DNA of 6,721 bases, from contig DPVV01000333.1 of NCBI GenBank assembly GCA_003526525.1, positions 1 through 6,721 of the forward strand, given 5' to 3'. The DNA comes from Lachnoclostridium phytofermentans. Lineage in GTDB: Bacteria; Bacillota; Clostridia; Lachnospirales; Lachnospiraceae. Below the pieces are notes generated by a model. The model saw only the letters and a list, made by a program, of their open reading frames with translations. It made no database searches and was not told the origin of the DNA. This document shows positions 1 to 6,713 of the stretch, in pieces; within the stretch, counting starts at the first letter, position 1, and each line of letters starts with the position of its first letter. The position numbers were made by a program, and so were the translations under genes.

Positions 1-229
1 CAGGTTTAAATATCTTCTTTTTCCAAACAATTGCTAATAGTGGCAGGCTAAATAATGTACAAAACACACCAATTGGAAAGCCCGTTACATAGTTTACCAA
101 GATAGCAATACCACTAGCCCCTCCTGGTGCAATTTTCGCCGGTGCTGCAAAGGACCTCATTCCCACAGTATATAAAAAAATACCTATCACGTTTAGCAGT
201 ATTACCATGCCTGTTTTTTGCTCTTTCAT
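1..229 (-). CDS. YitT family (DUF161) membrane protein, N-terminal part only
   Basis: This is the beginning of an integral membrane protein; 76 codons are visible and the rest lies beyond the left edge. Reading leftward from the ATG at 229-227, the product starts MKEQKTGMVILLNVIGIFLY, a first membrane segment at about residues 8-24. A short loop follows, carrying the motif FAAPAKIAPGGASGIAIL (residues 27-44), then a second hydrophobic stretch at about 50-69 that ends in the basic run WKKK. The K-I-A-P-G-G-x-S-G motif after the first helix is the hallmark of the YitT/DUF161 family, whose transported solute or role is not established. An AAAGG lies 11 nt before the ATG, a slightly long spacing. 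The frame stays open upstream to a TGA at 289-287, but no better start is seen. The gene begins 61 nt after the stop of the transglutaminase-like gene with no hairpin between, so cotranscription is likely. The family call is fairly sure; the function is unknown. Confidence 0.8.
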   Translation of the reverse strand, partial: MKEQKTGMVILLNVIGIFLYTVGMRSFAAPAKIAPGGASGIAILVNYVTGFPIGVFCTLFSLPLLAIVWKKKIFKP

Positions 230-290
230 CCAAAACCATACCTTTCTACCCTTGGTAACTTTTAGCACAGGCAAATGTGTAAAAATTCAA

Positions 291-3074
291 TTACTTATTT
301 ATCTTATCTAATATCTTTAGTATCAGAGCTACACTGCCCACATTATAACCGGCACAACTATATACTCCGGTACACCCTTGATTTAGCGTAACTAATAATG
401 GTAATTTTTCAGGGTCTACATACATTCTTCTTGCTACTGGCTCAGCATGTTCTAACTCAGAGTCAAAATAAACCTGAATATTTGGTATTTTTTCCAATAC
501 CTTTTTCAGCGTATCATTCGTTAGGGCTTCCTGATCCTTTACTATAAATAAAATGTTACCATGAAACTTCTGTAATTCTGTTTCTTTTTCTAACATTTCA
601 TTTAATACATGCTCTGTTGGCTCTTTTCCTTCATCAAGAAAAGCTAAAATACCGTTCTTCTGATTCATTAGTCCAGACAACCAATATTCCTTCTGACCGT
701 CTGAAATTTCAAAGTCCGCAATTTCATTGTCTACGAGCAAATCTTCTAATTGATTCTCTCTTAGATTCATCTGAATTCGTTTTTCTTCGTCTGACTGAAT
801 CTCAAATGTCCGAACTGCCACATGTTGATTTCCATTCGGCATTCGAGTCGTCACAATTAACCTATAAATTCCCGCTTCTAAAAGAAGTGATAACTCCTTA
901 TCCGGGAATTTTAAACCCTCATAATCCAAGGTAAGGTACTCCCCTTCCTGTAATTTTCCAAGGGTAAAGTTTTGACCATAAGTCCACTTCTCTTTCTCCT
1001 CCACATGAAGAATCAGATTCCCTCTTCCTAGTTCATGTAGAATCAAATCATGAGATATCTTTTCGTACTCATTTGTCTCTATGGATTTATCTTTGCTTTG
1101 ATTAAGCGGTACACAAAAAACCTTTCCATCAAAAAATTCAGGTTCCATGGTAACCTTATTCAAACGAGCTGGAATTCCAAGTGTTCGACAGATCGCAACA
1201 AATAATATTTTCTGACTTAAAGCATTTCCTTGTTGCAATTTTAAACAGCCAATTGGCGTTGCAGTAATCGTCTGATAGTCAAATTCTTTTTGATATTTAA
1301 TTATCTCTTTAATATAAACCCAAATACAGTTTGGGTCAATTATGAATTTATGCTTTGTATCCTCATCAAAATAAGAATTGATATAGCTACGATAAGCAGT
1401 TAATTCTTCGAAATAGATTCGCGGACAAGCGATGTATTCCATAGCAAAACCATATTCATATGCAAAGCTATCTTTATTTGCAAAGCTATCTTCAATTGCT
1501 ATGCTATCTTCATTTACTATGCTATCTTCATTTACTATGTTATCTTCATTTACTATGCTATCTTCATTTACTATGCTATTTTCATTTGAAATGCTATCTT
1601 CATTTACTATACTATCTTCATTTACAATGCTATCTTTATATTCAAATAAATACTTATATCCTCTTTTCCTTGCTTTTAGATGGTCTTCTAACACACTGGC
1701 GGTAACATCTTTATAATCTTTTATCTTCAGCGTTTTTAATAAAGCTAATCGATCCGGATAATCATCTACGCTTAAGAACCGGTAAAGCTCCATAAAGTTA
1801 CCCTTAGCAAAATGTAAGATTTCCTTTGCTTCTGGTACTTTTTCAGCCAAAGCTTCATCATAATAACTCTCAATTCGATTTTCCCGAAGTACCTTAGCTT
1901 CTCTTAGTCTGTTTCGATTGGTAGTTTGCTGCTCCCTTGTCAGATTAAACTGGTACCTGATACAATCTTTTGGAGCCTCCACTTCATAAGTCTCCCACGT
2001 ATCTGTTACCCAGTCTTTCTGATAAAGATTTTTATTTAAGATGAGGGTTATCTCCTCTAGTGTCCCCACATGCCCCATTCCTTCAGTAAAGAATCCATCC
2101 TTGAACGCTCTGATATGAATATCACCTAAACCTATTGTAATACTCACACTTCCTTCTTCATTCGTATAAAGTTCTGTCACAGACGCAAATTCTGCATAAT
2201 TTAGTATCTCAAAAGATACCCTAGCACCATTTACCGGTGCCAGATCCTTATCTTTAACGAATATCTTAAAACAACGTGTCTTAGCATACGTAGATGTACT
2301 ATTATAATAGGACAATAAATCCTCTTTTCCTATATGTTCTTCCATTGATTCACTGCGATAGTCAGAAAAAGTACGGCTATGCACTAACAATGCTCTGCTG
2401 GAAGCATTTAAAAACCAGCCTTTATTCAATACTTCTTCTGGTTCACAAGCTCCAAGAAAGCACCATGTACCATCGACGAACACCTCAACCCAGGCATGAT
2501 TATCATCACAGTGAGCCCATCTAGGCGTATAGACCTGTCTTGCAGCAATACCTACACTACGAAACGCTGTTACTGCAAAGGTAGACTCTTCTCCACACCT
2601 TCCTTTTCCAGAATAATATACCGTTATCGGAGAAATCGTTCTGCTATCCGATGCTTCATAAGTTGCATGTTCCGCACACCAGTAATTGATTTCTAAAACC
2701 GCCTCTGTCATGCTTTTCTCTTTGACTCTATCTGTTAGCTGTTCATAAAAGAACTTCCTGCATTCTGTAATATCCTCTGAATTCACCCGAGGATAGAATA
2801 CATAATGGATAAAATAATCCTCTGGTAACTGCCTCGTCCATTCCATATGTTCCCGTAACCAGATTGCATGGGTAACATAACTTAGAAAGATCTTAAAATC
2901 GTATTCTCCTGCATCTCTAGCTGGCATAGTACCATAGAGAAATTCTAATAGAATTCTTTCCTCTCTCCCACACTGTGTTAGCTTTTCCATCAGTTTTGGA
3001 AGTATTGGCGCATACACTGCTTTTCTCTCTTTAAACTTTTTATTTGCATACTCTTCTAATTGTGCTGAAAACAT
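291..3074 (-). CDS. Large transglutaminase-like protein with two core domains and a thioredoxin-like C-terminus
   Basis: This is a cytoplasmic protein: it has no signal peptide or membrane helix. Order of parts: a helical N-terminal region (about 1-125, including FLYGTMPARDAGEYDF); a transglutaminase-like core (about 128-222) with nucleophile Cys160 in GRCGEEST, His193 in DDNHAWVEV, and LGACEPE at 207-213, where Glu211 sits at the usual triad Asp place; a beta-sandwich segment (about 268-348); a helical linker; a hexapeptide repeat tract (481-546); a second, degenerate core (about 580-650), recognisable from FVAICRTLGIPARL but with GNALS where the Cys should be; another beta-rich segment (about 690-772); and a thioredoxin-like end (about 797-925) with ILAFLDEG and GCTGVYSCAGYNVGS. 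Proteins with this order occur in clostridia and Bacteroidetes; their substrates are unknown, and such cores may act as proteases or amidases rather than crosslinkers. The start is fixed by AAGGAG 5 nt before the ATG. It lies 45 nt downstream of the regulator gene and 61 nt ahead of the YitT-type gene. Confidence 0.88.
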   Translation of the reverse strand: MFSAQLEEYANKKFKERKAVYAPILPKLMEKLTQCGREERILLEFLYGTMPARDAGEYDFKIFLSYVTHAIWLREHMEWTRQLPEDYFIHYVFYPRVNSEDITECRKFFYEQLTDRVKEKSMTEAVLEINYWCAEHATYEASDSRTISPITVYYSGKGRCGEESTFAVTAFRSVGIAARQVYTPRWAHCDDNHAWVEVFVDGTWCFLGACEPEEVLNKGWFLNASSRALLVHSRTFSDYRSESMEEHIGKEDLLSYYNSTSTYAKTRCFKIFVKDKDLAPVNGARVSFEILNYAEFASVTELYTNEEGSVSITIGLGDIHIRAFKDGFFTEGMGHVGTLEEITLILNKNLYQKDWVTDTWETYEVEAPKDCIRYQFNLTREQQTTNRNRLREAKVLRENRIESYYDEALAEKVPEAKEILHFAKGNFMELYRFLSVDDYPDRLALLKTLKIKDYKDVTASVLEDHLKARKRGYKYLFEYKDSIVNEDSIVNEDSISNENSIVNEDSIVNEDNIVNEDSIVNEDSIAIEDSFANKDSFAYEYGFAMEYIACPRIYFEELTAYRSYINSYFDEDTKHKFIIDPNCIWVYIKEIIKYQKEFDYQTITATPIGCLKLQQGNALSQKILFVAICRTLGIPARLNKVTMEPEFFDGKVFCVPLNQSKDKSIETNEYEKISHDLILHELGRGNLILHVEEKEKWTYGQNFTLGKLQEGEYLTLDYEGLKFPDKELSLLLEAGIYRLIVTTRMPNGNQHVAVRTFEIQSDEEKRIQMNLRENQLEDLLVDNEIADFEISDGQKEYWLSGLMNQKNGILAFLDEGKEPTEHVLNEMLEKETELQKFHGNILFIVKDQEALTNDTLKKVLEKIPNIQVYFDSELEHAEPVARRMYVDPEKLPLLVTLNQGCTGVYSCAGYNVGSVALILKILDKINK
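1437..1634 (-). repeat. In-frame 18-bp minisatellite, 11 units (hexapeptide DSIVNE)
   Basis: Eleven consecutive 18-bp units encode residues 481-546 of the transglutaminase-like protein. The plus-strand consensus is TTCATTTACTATGCTATC, read on the coding strand as Asp-Ser-Ile-Val-Asn-Glu. The units at 1509-1526 and 1545-1562 are identical, and those at 1527-1544 and 1563-1580 differ from them by one base. The four units at 1437-1508 are diverged, giving DSIAIE, DSFANK, DSFAYE and YGFAME. Because the unit is a multiple of three, gain or loss of copies would keep the reading frame. The encoded tract is strongly acidic and lies between the helical linker and the second transglutaminase-like core. 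No spacers separate the units, so it is not a CRISPR array. Confidence 0.95.
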
Positions 3075-3114
3075 AGTGTCTCCTTTAATTATACTGAAAA
3101 CTTGATGTCTCCTT
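3057..3114 (-). repeat. Head-to-tail 29-bp duplication of the ribosome-binding and start region
   Basis: On the minus strand, 3114-3086 (copy 1) is followed directly by 3085-3057 (copy 2), and 24 of 29 bases are identical. Both begin AAGGAGACA and share GTTTTCAG and a terminal AATTA. Copy 2 supplies the working Shine-Dalgarno, the ATG at 3074-3072 and the first codons (Met-Phe-Ser-Ala-Gln). In copy 1 the start position reads AAG (3103-3101), and the codon matching Gln5 reads TAA (3091-3089), so it is a dead copy with an intact ribosome-binding motif. The pair fills almost all of the gap after the regulator's stop codon. Confidence 0.9.
3075..3085 (-). promoter_or_regulatory. Ribosome binding site of the transglutaminase-like gene
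   Basis: AAGGAG at 3085-3080 lies 5 nt before the ATG at 3074, a near-ideal Shine-Dalgarno spacing that fixes this start. An identical AAGGAG lies 29 nt further upstream (3114-3109), 5 nt after the regulator's stop codon and without a start codon behind it. Confidence 0.85.
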
Positions 3115-3119
3115 ATATT

Positions 3120-5420
3120 CTATTGTTCTGACATACCATCTGCATAATAACTTGGTGGCAATCCCATCACCCTTTTGAAGGCTCTTCGGAAGGAAAAATC
3201 ACTGCTGTATCCTACCATTTCTGCCACATCTTTAATTGTTATATTTTGTCGTAACAATTCGCAAGCCTTTTTAATTCTTTCATTTTCTAAATATTCGCTG
3301 AAACTAACTCCGAACAGAATTTTAAACTCCTTATATAATTTATTTTCTGTCATACCATAACTTTCAGCAAATGACGCAAGATTTAACTCTGCATTGGTAT
3401 ACATTTCTTCCACCAATGCCCTTATCTTTTCCTTCTTTTCTTCCGCTTCCTTTGTCTCTTTTTGTTTTTGTCTATTCTTGATCCAAGGAAGCACTTCTAT
3501 TAGAACGTAGTAAATATCCTCTAAATTATTAGCTTCTGTGATACCGTCGATAACCTTCTGGTAGTCACATTCTTCTTCCCTGAGTGCTCGAATTACCGTA
3601 CCTCTTACTAACTCCATCAAGTAATTAATCATAATCAAAGACAAATTACGATAGGTAAAATTCTCATACTGAATCATCTGAAATAAATCTTTTAATTCTT
3701 CCTGATTTCCTTGCTTAATGGTCTTTACCAAGTGTAATTCAGTTTCTACTGGAAAGAAGAAAGTCTCCGTATTTTTGGGCATTTCTTCTTTACTAAGAGG
3801 CATACGGATATCATGGAATCTTATATATTCACAAACTTCCAGTGCATCTTCAAAGGACTTTGCAATCTCTAAGGTAGTGCTTACTTCCTTTCCAATACCA
3901 ATATAAGTTTCCAAATGCTTTTCATTCGATAGATTAATTTCTACTTCAGCTAAAACATCACGAATCACTGGTAGCATATTGTCGCCATCGATTGGAAAGA
4001 TGATTGCAAACGTATAATAATCGATGTTACAGAACTGATGCGGAATAGAAATCTGATTTCTAACAAAATTAATCATGGATAAGCTGATTTCATTCCAGTT
4101 GCCATACTCCACATTCATTACACTATGATTTAACATAATAACTGCGGCATAATAGCACTTACCAGATAAGTAGATATCTGCAGTTTTCATGTCCTGACGA
4201 ATCTCCTCCTCTGTCAGATAGCCACCAAGGATGATTTTACGAATTACCGCTGTTTTCATAAAATTTCGTTGCAGAAGAATCGTTGTTTGAAGATTGGCAG
4301 CGCTTTCTAGAATAAACGGAATCCCCTCCCAGAAACTCATCCCGGTTTTGCCATCCCCTGCTGCCTTTCCAAATTTACCTTGATATTCGCCAAATGCTAC
4401 AACTACACTGCGTCGTTTTCTCCATAATGCAATACAGGTAAGAAAACCAGCAAAGATAGAAACCACACAAAGTGCGATGATTAAGTATTTCATAAACCCA
4501 ACTTGTCCGAATACGATACTCTTCGGTATTAAAACAACATAGGTAAAGATGGACTCTTTCACTTTTGACAGTATGTACTTTTCACCTTTAATTTTGATAA
4601 TACCGTCCTCTTTAGCAATTAACTTAGGAAGCGGAATGTCTTTTATGTCTAAATTCGTATTTGCACCGTACATCGCTTTACGTACTAAGCCGTCACGATT
4701 CATGACTAAGGCAATCCCTTCCTCCTGCATAAAGTTGGTTTTTAATTTCTCGTGAATGAGTTCTTCATTGATTGCTATTACAATCGTTCCTTCTACTTCT
4801 CCAAAACTTCCGTATGGGAATGACTGCGCAACTACCATTTTATTATTATATTTTCCTTCATCAAATTCTAAAAAAGTCTTATTATAAAAGGTATCACTAA
4901 ATTGGAGCGCTAACTCTTCATAAGTAACCTCGTTAAAACTTCCCAAGGATTCATATGCCCGATTATCCGCTGGGACAACGGATTTATTCTTCATGATCCA
5001 TGATCCGTCTTTAAAAAAGATATAAACATCCCCTATTACAGCATTAATCGCTGAATAATCAGGCAGCGCTGAACTAAACATATACATGTCATAATATTGC
5101 GGTTTCTTATTTTTTACTTTTGTACTAAGAGTTTTAAGTTCTTTCATATTACTTATGTAAGTTGCTAGGTTTCCTGCTTCTATGTATCCACGCGTAATTT
5201 CAAGCGCTGTCGTATTTAACGTCGTATTCATCTTTTCCTTCTGCACTTTTAATAATAAATCTGTAGATGCAAAATAAATCAAGATAATTGCAATAAATGG
5301 AGCTATTAAAATAGATAAATATGATACCAATAAATTCATCGATAGATGATTCACTTTTCCTGTAATATATTTACTCATAAGTTTTCTCTCATTCTTTCGT
5401 TGCCTTTTATTATTACTCAT
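3120..5420 (-). CDS. Membrane-tethered AraC-family transcriptional regulator with extracytoplasmic sensor region
   Basis: This is a one-component signal transducer. A short basic N-terminus leads into membrane helix 1 (about 28-52), then an extracytoplasmic region (about 53-295) of the size and pattern of a Cache-like sensor, and helix 2 (about 309-333) ending in WRKRR. The cytoplasmic part has a middle region (about 385-540) with ETYIGIGKEVSTTLEIAKSF and FEDALEVCEYIRFH, resembling the degenerate GGDEF-like domain of such regulators. A charged segment (649-667) follows, then an AraC-type double helix-turn-helix (about 665-760): LNLASFAESYGMTENKLYKEF, then IKDVAEMVGYSSDFSFRRAFKR and GLPPSYY. 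In clostridia such proteins often control adjacent sugar-uptake or envelope genes, but no transporter is visible here. The next gene starts 45 nt downstream, so its own operon is the obvious target. The start is uncertain: Met1 lacks a Shine-Dalgarno, while Met15 (5378) has only a weak GAGAG 7 nt upstream. Family call sure, ligand unknown. Confidence 0.92.
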   Translation of the reverse strand: MSNNKRQRKNERKLMSKYITGKVNHLSMNLLVSYLSILIAPFIAIILIYFASTDLLLKVQKEKMNTTLNTTALEITRGYIEAGNLATYISNMKELKTLSTKVKNKKPQYYDMYMFSSALPDYSAINAVIGDVYIFFKDGSWIMKNKSVVPADNRAYESLGSFNEVTYEELALQFSDTFYNKTFLEFDEGKYNNKMVVAQSFPYGSFGEVEGTIVIAINEELIHEKLKTNFMQEEGIALVMNRDGLVRKAMYGANTNLDIKDIPLPKLIAKEDGIIKIKGEKYILSKVKESIFTYVVLIPKSIVFGQVGFMKYLIIALCVVSIFAGFLTCIALWRKRRSVVVAFGEYQGKFGKAAGDGKTGMSFWEGIPFILESAANLQTTILLQRNFMKTAVIRKIILGGYLTEEEIRQDMKTADIYLSGKCYYAAVIMLNHSVMNVEYGNWNEISLSMINFVRNQISIPHQFCNIDYYTFAIIFPIDGDNMLPVIRDVLAEVEINLSNEKHLETYIGIGKEVSTTLEIAKSFEDALEVCEYIRFHDIRMPLSKEEMPKNTETFFFPVETELHLVKTIKQGNQEELKDLFQMIQYENFTYRNLSLIMINYLMELVRGTVIRALREEECDYQKVIDGITEANNLEDIYYVLIEVLPWIKNRQKQKETKEAEEKKEKIRALVEEMYTNAELNLASFAESYGMTENKLYKEFKILFGVSFSEYLENERIKKACELLRQNITIKDVAEMVGYSSDFSFRRAFKRVMGLPPSYYADGMSEQ

Positions 5421-5459
5421 ATTATACTATAAAAAAGCTTATACTTCTAGAAAACTCCC

Positions 5460-5488
5460 ATTAAAACATAAAAAAATGCGCTTCACAA
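5460..5488 (-). promoter_or_regulatory. Candidate sigma-70/A-type promoter for the regulator operon
   Basis: On the minus strand TTGTGA (5488-5483) and TTTAAT (5465-5460) are separated by exactly 17 nt, matching the TTGACA/TATAAT consensus at 4 of 6 and 5 of 6 positions. The expected transcription start is near 5453, beside the 8-bp palindrome TTCTAGAA (5445-5452). That gives a leader of about 33 nt before the first ATG of the regulator. It is predicted by eye only, and AT-rich DNA gives chance matches. Confidence 0.45.
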
Positions 5489-5555
5489 ACTTTTCCTTTT
5501 CATGAATAAGGACAAAGGTTACATACAATAAAATGTTGAAAACAGCAAAGTACAG

Positions 5556-5584
5556 AAGACAACCAAACGCAAATAACGTATCAT
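5556..5584 (+). promoter_or_regulatory. Candidate promoter for the rightward 106-residue gene
   Basis: AAGACA (5556-5561) and TATCAT (5579-5584) are 17 nt apart, matching the -35 and -10 consensus at 4 of 6 and 5 of 6. The expected start is near 5591, leaving a leader of about 45 nt. An imperfect inverted repeat with arms CTTAA and TTAAG (5585-5601) lies over the expected start and could be an operator. This is a prediction by eye in AT-rich sequence. Confidence 0.35.
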
Positions 5585-5622
5585 CTTAAGAAGTCTTTAA
5601 GTGAATTGCACACAAACGTAAG

Positions 5623-5635
5623 AAAGAGGAGCGAT
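5623..5635 (+). promoter_or_regulatory. Ribosome binding site that sets the start of the 106-residue gene
   Basis: AAAGAGGAG lies 4 nt before the ATG at 5636. The frame is open further up to a TTG at 5606, but that codon has no Shine-Dalgarno, so the ATG is preferred. Confidence 0.8.
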
Positions 5636-5956
5636 ATGAAGAAAAAAACAACTAATAGCATAAAATGTATTAAAATATTTACAGAAAAAGAAACTTTCTA
5701 TGATGGTCCCTTTTTAGAATTACCCATTCCAGATCAAGTCATCATCAATAAAAGTATCTTATTTTATAATGACCCGACTCCATGCTTTATCCATCGAGGT
5801 GCTGTCCGTTATCGTTTACTCACAGAGATGGAACATGAGCTGTTAAGTTGTGAAGTTACTACTTCAAACGGTACTTTACAAAGTGAACAATTGGCACTTT
5901 TTTGTAGCTATACTTCGTTTCCTCCTGCTGCCATCATAGAATTAAGCCTTGAATAA
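5636..5956 (+). CDS. Small hypothetical protein, 106 residues
   Basis: I do not recognise this protein. It starts MKKKTTNSIKCIKIFTEKET and ends at a TAA at 5954-5956. There is no signal peptide or membrane helix, and the alternating hydrophobic pattern suggests a mainly beta-strand soluble protein. Notable features are DGPFLELPIPDQV (23-35), a compact D-P-T-P-C-F-I-H-R motif (46-54), and four cysteines at 11, 50, 72 and 90 with no paired CxxC. A strong AGAGGAG Shine-Dalgarno and normal-looking codons support a real gene. It is transcribed divergently from the membrane-tethered regulator, sharing a 215-nt intergenic region, so control by that regulator is possible but unproven. Its stop codon lies 4 nt from the stop of the convergent CcdA/DsbD-like gene. 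The name-less call is deliberate: no function can be inferred from the sequence alone. Confidence 0.78.
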   Translation: MKKKTTNSIKCIKIFTEKETFYDGPFLELPIPDQVIINKSILFYNDPTPCFIHRGAVRYRLLTEMEHELLSCEVTTSNGTLQSEQLALFCSYTSFPPAAIIELSLE

Positions 5957-5960
5957 CACG

Positions 5961-6713
5961 CTATATTAAAAAGAATACAACAGCAAAGAATAAAAAGAGA
6001 ATGCCATTGATTAGTTTTATATAAGGCATGTAGTGAAGAACTATATCTGAAGTAGCAATTACACTTTTCCCTTTTGCAATCATAATCAGAAGCAGGAGGG
6101 ATGGTATACATAAAGCAATCGCATAACTAAATATTTCAAATCGAATCCACGCACTTTCACTACTTGACTTTAATAGTGATAATAAAGTAGCCGTATAGAT
6201 TTGACCAGTACAGAAAAATTCACCTAAAGAAATTAGAAAGCCTAATAGAAGGATAACAACCCCAATCTTTTGATACAAATGACGATTGATACTTGCAATC
6301 TTTGTCTGATTCCATTGACGAAGGACTTTTGGCAGTTGTAAACGTATCTTCCCATACTCACCTCTTATCGTATGGTATAAGTCAAGAAAGTTCAGTAATG
6401 AAAGCAATACAGCAAAGATACATAGAATCCACTTCAGGATTCCAAACAAGCTATAAAAGGTCGCATCTGCGATTTCAAATATCGAAAATAGTCCAATCCC
6501 CATCACAAAATAGGCGATTACTTTCCCTGTTAAATAGATGAGGCCATTCTTAAAAATTCCTAGATTCATCCCCAGAAGAATGGACAGTAGTAAGAAAAAC
6601 ATAGAGAGTGCACATGGGTTTAGTCCATTGATCACACCAGTTCCTACCACCCTACCTAATTCTAACCAAGGATTTCCCTTTCTGTCCTGTTTATAATTTA
6701 CTTTGTTTTTCAT
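5961..6713 (-). CDS. CcdA/DsbD-like membrane thiol-disulfide electron conduit
   Basis: This is an integral membrane protein of 250 residues with about six hydrophobic segments (near 22-48, 53-78, 84-110, 147-182, 190-212 and 228-250) and one basic hydrophilic loop at 117-146. Two cysteines sit in conserved contexts: Cys34 in GLNPCALSMF within the first helix and Cys168 in GEFFCTGQIYTATLL near the fourth. The N-P-C-A plus F-C-T-G-Q-x-Y pair marks the DsbD/CcdA-type family, which carries reducing equivalents from cytoplasmic thioredoxin across the membrane. The length suits the CcdA-like minimal form without DsbD's soluble domains. No extracytoplasmic thioredoxin-like partner is visible; it could lie upstream beyond the right edge. 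The ATG at 6713-6711 is preceded by CAGAATTA, with no Shine-Dalgarno in the 8 bases available. TAATGA around the start could be a 4-base overlap with an upstream gene. The family is fairly sure; the physiological partner is unknown. Confidence 0.82.
   Translation of the reverse strand: MKNKVNYKQDRKGNPWLELGRVVGTGVINGLNPCALSMFFLLLSILLGMNLGIFKNGLIYLTGKVIAYFVMGIGLFSIFEIADATFYSLFGILKWILCIFAVLLSLLNFLDLYHTIRGEYGKIRLQLPKVLRQWNQTKIASINRHLYQKIGVVILLLGFLISLGEFFCTGQIYTATLLSLLKSSSESAWIRFEIFSYAIALCIPSLLLLIMIAKGKSVIATSDIVLHYMPYIKLINGILFLFFAVVFFLI

Noticed and set aside
230..290. Terminator between the transglutaminase-like and YitT-type genes
   Set aside because: No inverted repeat followed by T-residues is seen on the transcribed strand.
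617..934. Plus-strand 105-residue open frame
   Set aside because: Antisense shadow of the transglutaminase-like gene with no ribosome binding site and no recognisable features.
1437..1634. CRISPR array
   Set aside because: The units abut with no spacers and translate in frame inside a gene.
1437..1634. Left-handed beta-helix hexapeptide repeat
   Set aside because: The unit V-N-E-D-S-I only partly fits the [LIV]-[GAED]-x-x-[STAV]-x rule, and the strong acidity favours a flexible linker; not excluded without a structure prediction.
1432..1716. Plus-strand open frames across the repeat tract (repeats of Met-Leu-Ser-Ser-Phe-Thr)
   Set aside because: They are the antisense of the 18-bp array, which has no stops in these frames by periodicity; there is no ribosome binding site, and they lie wholly inside the 927-residue gene.
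5421..5426. Perfect TATAAT on the minus strand directly before the regulator's first ATG
   Set aside because: At 16-18 nt spacing the -35 position holds only CTAGAA/TAGAAG-like sequence, and transcription would begin inside the first codons. It would become plausible if translation starts at Met15 (5378).
5606..5635. TTG start extending the 106-residue protein by ten residues
   Set aside because: There is no Shine-Dalgarno before the TTG, while AGAGGAG is placed correctly for the ATG at 5636.
5940..6010. Bidirectional terminator between the convergent genes
   Set aside because: The stop codons are 4 nt apart and no GC-rich stem with a T-run is visible in or around the gap.
5908..6111. Minus-strand 67-residue open frame overlapping both convergent genes
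   Set aside because: It lies in another frame of the CcdA/DsbD-like gene and has no convincing ribosome binding site.
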